This document shows positions 58,062 to 64,000 of a DNA stretch of 64,000 bases, piece by piece. Position numbers and translations under genes: made by a program. The notes beneath the pieces are model-generated. The model saw nothing but the letters and a program-made list of their open reading frames with translations. It searched no databases and was not told the origin of the DNA. The DNA is from Megaleporinus macrocephalus (Eukaryota > Chordata > Actinopteri > Characiformes > Anostomidae), in assembly GCA_021613375.1 (NCBI GenBank), contig CM038704.1, positions 5,084,155-5,148,154 on the forward strand, given 5' to 3'. How positions within the stretch are numbered: position 1 is the first letter of the stretch; each line of letters begins with the position of its first letter.

Positions 58062-59067
58062 TTTGGTTTTGTGGCGAAAACTCAGCTACACGTTGCCTGT
58101 TGCCCCTGTTCCCCTGAAAAAATTTAGCGTTACACTGAGGACAAGTACGAGAAATATAACCAGGTAAAGAGCATTGAAAGCAGACAACAGCCTTGGCCGG
58201 TTTAGTGGGAGCAGATACAGGGCTACCTGAGTCTCTGTGTCTGAGTGCAGCATGCAACTCGTGTGCACCTAACAGAAGGTCCACTACTGAGGCTATACGA
58301 GTACTGTACAAAGCAATGGTGTATTTTTCTTGAGCATGTTTGCAGATTAGTTCGACCTGGTCTAGATCAGGAGGAGGACATCTGAGTTTTTTTTATTCAC
58401 TCAGCATATATGCCACAAATGTTGGAAGGGGTTCGTCAGGGGCTTGGAAGCAGTCAAGAATACCTTTACAGATTCTCTCTTGGTTGTCCGAGGGCAGAAA
58501 AGCTTTTTTAAAGAGCTCAGAAAAGTCATCCCAGCTATTCAAGTGGGGTTTTAGGACATGAAACCAACGACTAGGTTCTCCAGACAGAAAACATGGCACT
58601 TCCGTTAGAATCTGTACATCAGAAAAACCTGAGCTTTGTTTGAAGTTGTCTCCAGCACCTAACCATTTCATTGGTGGGATTCCTGTAGAACCATTGATCT
58701 TTGGCGGCTCCATTTTCGAGTGCTGTAACAGCTATGTGAGCACATGTGAGGTGCTATTTAGCACAGAAGAGTCAGATGTGGCACAACTACCTGAGCATTG
58801 GTGTACACTGCAGGAAGCATTAAGTCTAACCCCAACAGAAAGTGAGCTATGTGCGTGATGTGTAACAGTGGATGCTGCAACCTGTGCACCATGTAGGACA
58901 GAATTAGTGCAAACCCCAGGCAGACCAGAATTTGGAGTGAATGTAGTGTGGTCAGACATATAAGGTGTGGAAGTACTCACAGGAACGGACCATGTCATAC
59001 CCTGACTAGAAGGAGTAGTCTTAGAGTCAGATTTTAACTGTTTTAATATTTCAGACTGAATTCGCAA
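57943..59067 (-). pseudogene. Gypsy gag
   Basis: Three frames make up a gag: 58732-59067 (N-part, Ser/Thr-rich), 58393-58713 (MEPPKINGSTGIPPMKWLG, FLSGEPSRWFHVLKPHLNSW, then FLPSDNQERICKGI, the gag capsid-like helix block) and 57943-58311 (RASVVDLLLGAHELHAALRH-like part and a zinc knuckle). The knuckle reads CFQCSLPGYISRTC: the histidine of CCHC is tyrosine (near 58155-58190). Frame breaks at about 58720 and 58390, and overlap with protease, show decay. Confidence 0.82.
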
Positions 59068-60132
59068 ACAGCTGTCTGAATAAATCCTTGTCCATGAAAG
59101 AGAAAAAAAAAAGATGCCAAAGAGTCACTACGCAGCAAGCGAAGGAAAAAAAAACTTGGAACCATACACAGTCCTTTCTGCAGCCCGCGCATACACCAGC
59201 AGAGAAAAAAAGTTTTCTTCACCCACAGCGTGGCCAGTTAGACAGTCCTCAGTTTTTAAAGCATACCCAGTCCTCCAAAAGTGAAAAACACGGCAGCGAC
59301 AGTGTCCCAACAAAGCAAAGTCTTGAATAAACTTGCCAAAACACTTTTCTCCCAAAGAAAAACAGTAGCAACGGCAAAAAAAACCTCGGCATGTGCTACT
59401 CGCTGATTAGCAATAGCGGCTAACGGGCTTCGGCAGCATCAGCACAACAGTTCGTAAAAAAAGTTGCAAAAACATGGAAACGAAGTGCATTTACCCTCTG
59501 AACTTGAGCGATACTTGGCGAAAACTCCTTAGACATGTCCCACAACACAAAGAACAGTTTCTTGACTGCATAAAGTGGGTAGCAGTAGTCCGTAGCACCC
59601 ATGAGGCTAACGTTAGCATCCACAGGCCTCGCATAGCAGCCGATAGCATCGCCAATTTCCAAAAAACAGCAAAAATATCCCGAACAGTCAGTGAAAAGCC
59701 AGTCGTCCGCCAGCGAAAGTAGAAACACTGTCCAAAAGCACAAGTTTACTCGTCGAAAAAGTCCCAAAAAGCGCTAGTTGCCAGTCGAGTCCAGCATAGC
59801 AACCGTGCTAAGCTAACGGAGCTAAAAGTTCGCGAAAAACTGAAAAACACCCGCAGTATCAAAATGAAGAGCAGTAATCTCCAGATTACAGCTCACAAAA
59901 TAGGAGAAATGCGAAGCTTGGCGCCAAATAACAAAAGACAGACCGAAATTTGCCCAAAATATGGCTCACAAAGTGTAGCTAGCTGATGCTAAAAACTATG
60001 AACTAGGTCAGTTAGCGCTAGCCCCCCTTAACACTGTATGGGAGGACGCCAAAAGTAAAAAACATGGAGGAAAAGGCAAAAAGAAGTCAAAAAGCCAAAA
60101 ATTTATGAACTAAAAGTCGAAGGCTTTGGTAC
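59068..60132 (-). other. Gypsy 5' leader
   Basis: About 1 kb between the primer site and gag, without a supported gene. Short frames on both strands are not gypsy proteins. Confidence 0.6.
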
Positions 60133-60150
60133 AATTGAGTTCGGGTGCCA
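60133..60150 (-). other. Primer-binding site
   Basis: Minus strand TGGCACCCGAACTCAATT starts three bases inside the 5' LTR end, as expected for a tRNA primer site (TGG pairs with the tRNA CCA end). The tRNA was not determined. Confidence 0.7.
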
Positions 60151-60153
60151 AAC

Positions 60154-60474
60154 TGTGATGGTTGCGTAGTGGGGCAAATGCTCCTGGGGGTAGAGATGCT
60201 GCTAGGTGGTTCAGTACTTGCCCTGTCCTCCATACAGAACACACAGGAGACAGCAGGTGCGGTGCAATGGAGACCATTTATTGGGCTGGGCAGCACCCAC
60301 ACTTCACATCATCACAATCCCAGATAACATCAGTAGGCAGAACATACAGGCTACAACCTGAAGCTAACCACCATGCGTGCATGCCTGTCGACATCTCTAC
60401 TCTCTCTCATCTCTCTGAGCAATGCACTAAAGTGCGCATGCGCTAAGTATAAGGCACTTAAAGTGACCGTTACA
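60154..60474 (-). repeat. 5' LTR, 321 bp
   Basis: Partner of 52986-53306. In plus orientation it starts tgtgatgg and ends gaccgttaca. Confidence 0.93.
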
Positions 60475-61260
60475 GTATCATGGACCGGGCAGGGAGTTCT
60501 GCGGATACAAAGCCTGAGAGCATGGGGGCAGGCTCAATCCATTTTTTTAGCAGGTTGACATGATAGGTTAGGTGAGACTCTTACCTGGCTGCTGTAGATG
60601 ATAGTTGACTGGCCAGACTTTGTCTTTGGCCGTGTAGGGCCCCTGCCAGGGTGCCCGGAACTTAAAAGTAGCCGTGGACCAGGAAACAATCCCTGGGGTG
60701 AAACTCCCTGGGTTAAGACGGACGGTTGCAGGCCTGCTGTTGAGTTCACAGAGGCTCCTCCGTGTGTTAACGAGTGATGGGGGACACCATGTCTATTTAC
60801 TGTCTGGTTGAACCGCTCTATCAGATTGTTGTTCTGGGGATGACAGACTAAGGTGGAGAGGTCTGTTATCTGGAGGATTCAAAGGGGGTGGCCTTGGTCC
60901 ATGATGATGTCTTTGGTGATTCCCACCCAGCTTCAGAGCAGGAACAGCTCCCTGGCGATAGCCTTGGGGGTGGCTTTTCTGAACGGTACTGCCTCCGCGT
61001 AGTGTGTGGCATAATCCACCATCACCCAGAACCTTGGCAGCAGCCTGACTATGTCCATTACGATTTGCTCAAAGGGGAGGTAAGCTGGCACCTCAAGCAT
61101 TTTTACCTGAAGTTTTTGACTTCTGCATAGAAGCCCAGCAGGTAATGGTGAGCCATGTGCATGACAGCATCGATGTGGGACCTGGAAAGGACGAGTGCCT
61201 CTTGCGGGCCTTCCGGAAGTTGACGTGTGTAATAGAGCAGGATGTTCTTGACTGCAATGT
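60475..61260 (-). mobile_element. Gmr1-like gypsy element, integrase part (5' piece)
   Basis: On the minus strand: a remnant of the integrase zinc finger (SHIDAVMHMAHHYLLGFY, around 61125-61180), LPFEQIVMDIVRLLP and VMVDYATHYAEAVPFRKATP with KAIARELFLL (frame 60933-61340), NNNLIERFNQTVN (60805-60840), and a C-terminal block with WQGPYTAKDKVWPVNYHL and a HVNLLKKW stretch. After the insertion the element continues in phase into the RT piece at 52985. The integrase before RT order identifies the Gmr1 type. Stops and gaps show age. Confidence 0.7.
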
Positions 61261-61734
61261 AGTTGCTGGGAAGTGGCTGTGGGAGTGTGGTAGGGCTGGG
61301 CTGTATATTGAGTTTTTAAGAAATATATAAAATGGGACAATATAGTTTATATTGATATAGTAAATGCAGGCACAACAGCATGCAAACTGATAAAGACACA
61401 AAAGAAGCTCTGTGTGCTCTGTGGCCATGGGCTCATTGAGGGGGCTGTGTGGGGCAGGAGTGTGTGAGGGTGATGTCCACCCCATGGGAGCCCCCTCTTG
61501 GCATTGTGGAGGGAACCTGTCAGGGTGGGAGGCTCACATTTTTAGACCCATATCAGGGCCAGCATATTCTCTGCCTTCTCCGAGGAGCTGGAGCATCTGC
61601 TGGCACCACTGGTTGGCTGGGCTTGTTTGTCCAGTGATGGTATTCTGCATCTGCAGCCACCTCCCCCTTCAGTAGTAGGCGACTTGTGGCTCATGTGTCA
61701 GGAATTGAGGGGTTGAGCCCAACTCCTGAAAAGC
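61261..61734. other. Spacer, possibly older Gmr1-like debris
   Basis: No domain recognised with confidence; GC-rich part at 61410-61680 shows only chance frames. Confidence 0.35.
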
Positions 61735-61850
61735 CCATGCTATAATCCCCCCAACAAACTTTACATTTAGCACAATGCAATTAGACAAATACCATTCTTC
61801 TGGCAACCGTCAAACCCAGACTTGTCCATCAGATTGCCAGACAGAGATGT
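61735..61850 (-). mobile_element. Tc1/mariner transposase fragment
   Basis: Minus frame 61810-62001 ends in HISVWQSDGQVWV, matching the segment missing from the relict at 34187-34453. The plus strand shares 'tttagcacaatgcaattagacaaataccattct'-type sequence with 34261-34300. Confidence 0.6.
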
Positions 61851-61859
61851 GTGATGCCC

Positions 61860-62320
61860 CAGCATTCTGGGCATGCTCCAGAATGCTCAAAACATGTGTG
61901 CCGCCCCACTCTGGGAGCTTCAACCTGAGCCTGTGTCTTGGGAAGGTTCCAGTCATGTAGAACATGTGCTTTGTCATTCCAGTTCTTAAGAAGACAGACA
62001 CTAAGGGGCTAAATGACTACAGACCAGTTGCATTGCCATCCCATGTAATGAAGACCATGTAGATACTGCTGCTGAACCTCCTCAGACCTCAGGTCCACCA
62101 TGCTGAGGACCAACTGCCGTTTGCATACCGGGAGAAGGTGGGAGTGGAGAATGCCATTCTCTGTCTTCTGCACAGAGCTCATTCTCATTTGGACAAAGGG
62201 AGCAGCACTGAGGGTCATGTTTTTTAACGTTCTCCAGCTCCTCCTACTAAGAGGACAAGCTAAAGGAGATGAAGGTGGAGTCATATATGGTCATCTGGAT
62301 CACAGACTACTGGGAGAACA
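61860..62320 (+). mobile_element. LINE reverse transcriptase relict
   Basis: NLSLCLGKVPVM, then KKTDTKGLNDYRPVALPSHVMKT-like blocks, LPFAYREKVGVENAILCLL and HSHLDKGSS in changing frames (stops near 61960 and 62060). Same LINE type as those at 47.6 and 55.6 kb. Ends in damaged sequence near 62320. Confidence 0.7.
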
Positions 62321-62349
62321 TAATATATGCTTTCTCCTGTTTACATCTA

Positions 62350-63260
62350 GTCCTGTTCACATCACATCATTTTTAACAATTTTTTGGAAATCTGCTTCAA
62401 AATATCCACCATTATTCCAGTCCCCAAGAAATCCACCATTACTTTACTAAATGGCTACAGGCCAGTGGTCCTGACCTCTGTAGTCATGAATGTCTGGTCC
62501 TAGCCCATCTGAAGGCCATTACAGACCTTCTGCTGGACCCCCTACACAGCAAGTTGTCAAAGACGCGGTCAACCTGTCCCTGCACTTTATGCCACAGCAT
62601 TTTAACAGTGCTGGAACTTATGCTAGAGTTCTGTTTGTGGACTTTAACAATATAGTGCCGCAGCTTCTGCATGTAAAACTGTCCCAGCTGTTAGTGCCAG
62701 AATCAATGTGTTGATGGATTGTGGATTTTCTGACCAACAGGAGACAGCAGACCTCTGGACCCTCAGTGCTGGAGTACCACAGGGGTGCATGCTCTCCCCC
62801 CTCCTCTTCAGTCTCTAAACAAACAACTGTGTCTCCAAGGAACCAGCTGTGAAGATCCTGAAATTTGCAGATGACACCACTGTGGTGGGCCTCATAGCCA
62901 ACAATGAGCAATGAGTCTGCCTACAGAAAGGAAGTCTAGTAGCTGGTCTTCTGGTGCAGCAGCAACCACCTATTGCTCAAAACACAAAAGAAGAGATGGT
63001 AGTGGACTTCAGATACAAATCCATAGCCAGAAAAGCACAGCAAAGAATGTTCTTCCTGAGACAGCTGAAGAAATTCAAGCTGCCGCAGACTTTGATGATC
63101 CAGTTCTACACAGCAATCATCCAGTCCATCCACACATCATCCATAACCATCCATAACCATTTCCTCACTCTACTGGTGTAGATGTCCTGAAGTGCTAGCA
63201 AAACCAGACTTGCCAACAGCTTTTTCCCCAGAGCTGTTACAGAGCTGTATAGTGGTCACC
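62350..63260 (+). mobile_element. Second LINE reverse transcriptase relict
   Basis: A different LINE type in several frames: [53 protein letters not shown], a GVHAL/'PPLLFSL' block, ILKFADDTTVVGLI (active site kept), then KKAQQRMFFLRQLKKFKLPQ-like pieces with FYTAIIQSI. Many stops. Confidence 0.7.
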
Positions 63261-63344
63261 CTACACTTCAGATACTTAATCACACTAAAGTAATTCCTTT
63301 GTAATATTATGCTTATTTGCACAGCTGTACAGATTCTGTTAATA

Positions 63345-64000
63345 ATAGCTCTTAGACAGTTGGATAAATAAGTATTTGATACACTGCCGATTTTTCCCCC
63401 CTACAAAGAAGGTGGAGAGGTCTGTAATTTTTAATCATAGATACACTTCAACTGTGAGAGACAGAATCTAACAAAAAAAATCCAGAAAATCAAATTGTGA
63501 TTTACAAGACCCAGCTACGACCCATCTTCAATGCTCTCACTGAGGGAAGGTGGTTGTTGGCCAAAATCTCATAATACATGACCACCCACCATCCTCCCTT
63601 CAATATGGTCATCCTGTCCCTTTTGCAGAAAAGCGCCCACATAGCACCAAACACAGCAAGTGGAGCTGATTCCAGAAAGTTCTATTTTGGTCTCATATGA
63701 CCACATGACCTTCTCCCATGCCTTCTCTGGATCAACCAGATGGTCATTGGCGAACTTCAAATGGGCACACATGTGCTGGTATGAGCAGGGGGACCTTGCA
63801 TGCCTTGCAGAATTTTAATCCATAACAGTGTAGTGTGTTACTAACGGTAATTTTTGAGACTGTGGTCCCATCTTTCGTCAGATCATTGACCAGGTCCTCC
63901 CATGTAGTTCTGGACTAATTCCTGACCTTTCTCAGAATCTTCCTTACCCCATGAGGTGCAATCTTGCATGGAGTCCCAGACTGAGGAAGATTGACGGTCA
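63345..64000 (-). mobile_element. Tc1/mariner element, cut by the window edge
   Basis: The left end near 63358 (cagttggataaataagtatt) resembles a fish Tc1 inverted repeat. The minus frame 63569-63772 includes HLKFANDHLVDPEKAWEKVM, WSYETKIELSGI (WSDETKIELF in active relatives, so the catalytic Asp is Tyr) and KGQDDHIEGRMVGG. Transposase N-terminal sequence continues past 63772 in another frame toward the edge. Inactive. Confidence 0.78.

Larger units (their letters stand above)
52986..60474 (-). mobile_element. LTR-bounded Ty3/gypsy retrotransposon, decayed
   Basis: 7489 bp between the outer LTR ends, coding on the minus strand: 5' LTR 60154-60474, primer site, leader, gag, protease, RT, RNase H piece, integrase, purine tract, 3' LTR 52986-53306. 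Flanked by GTAT on both sides (52982-52985 and 60475-60478), a probable 4-bp target-site duplication. It holds a LINE insertion at 55572-56753. Frameshifts, a changed RT active site and an RNase H deletion make it non-autonomous. Confidence 0.9.

Overview
The window looks like AT-rich genomic DNA from a ray-finned (teleost) fish. The evidence is a cluster of fish-type odorant receptor genes close to the 'odorant receptor 131-2-like' group, set among fish-type mobile elements: Tc1/mariner, DIRS, Ty3/gypsy including a Gmr1-like element, a BEL/Pao gag relict, and several non-LTR retrotransposons. Species cannot be fixed from the sequence alone. I found no bacterial-style operon, tRNA, rRNA or CRISPR array.

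Layout. 0-3.7 kb: a very decayed odorant receptor (OR) relict plus MITE and LINE debris. 3.7-15.5 kb: three distinct OR genes on the minus strand (4216-5139; a two-exon gene spanning 7086-9829; 14552-15502), separated by a DIRS-like relict and a Ty3/gypsy relict that itself carries a nested LINE 3' end. 15.8-31.1 kb: two tandem copies of a block of about 7.4-7.8 kb, each holding one OR; the OR of copy A is intact (21781-22719) and that of copy B is broken by a 5-bp insertion (29561-30504). 31.1-35.8 kb: BEL/Pao gag relict and Tc1-like debris. 35.8-45.6 kb: four further OR units arranged as two copies of a 'truncated OR + intact OR' pair (37135-37590 broken, 39212-40159 intact, 42299-42586 broken, 44115-45062 intact). 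45.6-64 kb: no OR coding sequence, only repeats: a nearly full-length LINE, a 7.5-kb LTR-bounded Ty3/gypsy element inserted in a Gmr1-like element and itself carrying a LINE insertion, further LINE relicts, and a Tc1/mariner element running off the right edge.

All recognised OR loci (five intact single-exon genes, one probable two-exon gene, three clear pseudogenes, one ancient relict) lie on the minus strand, as expected for a cluster grown by tandem duplication. Each intact gene would encode one seven-transmembrane chemoreceptor; they share no pathway beyond presumed olfactory use. The most notable observation is the OR at 7086-9829. Its coding sequence is interrupted by 1763 bp with GT-AG ends, a strong pyrimidine tract and a 6-bp direct repeat at the borders, and splicing would rejoin the reading frame exactly where related single-exon genes are continuous. 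It looks like a recently gained intron in a gene family whose coding regions are normally intronless.
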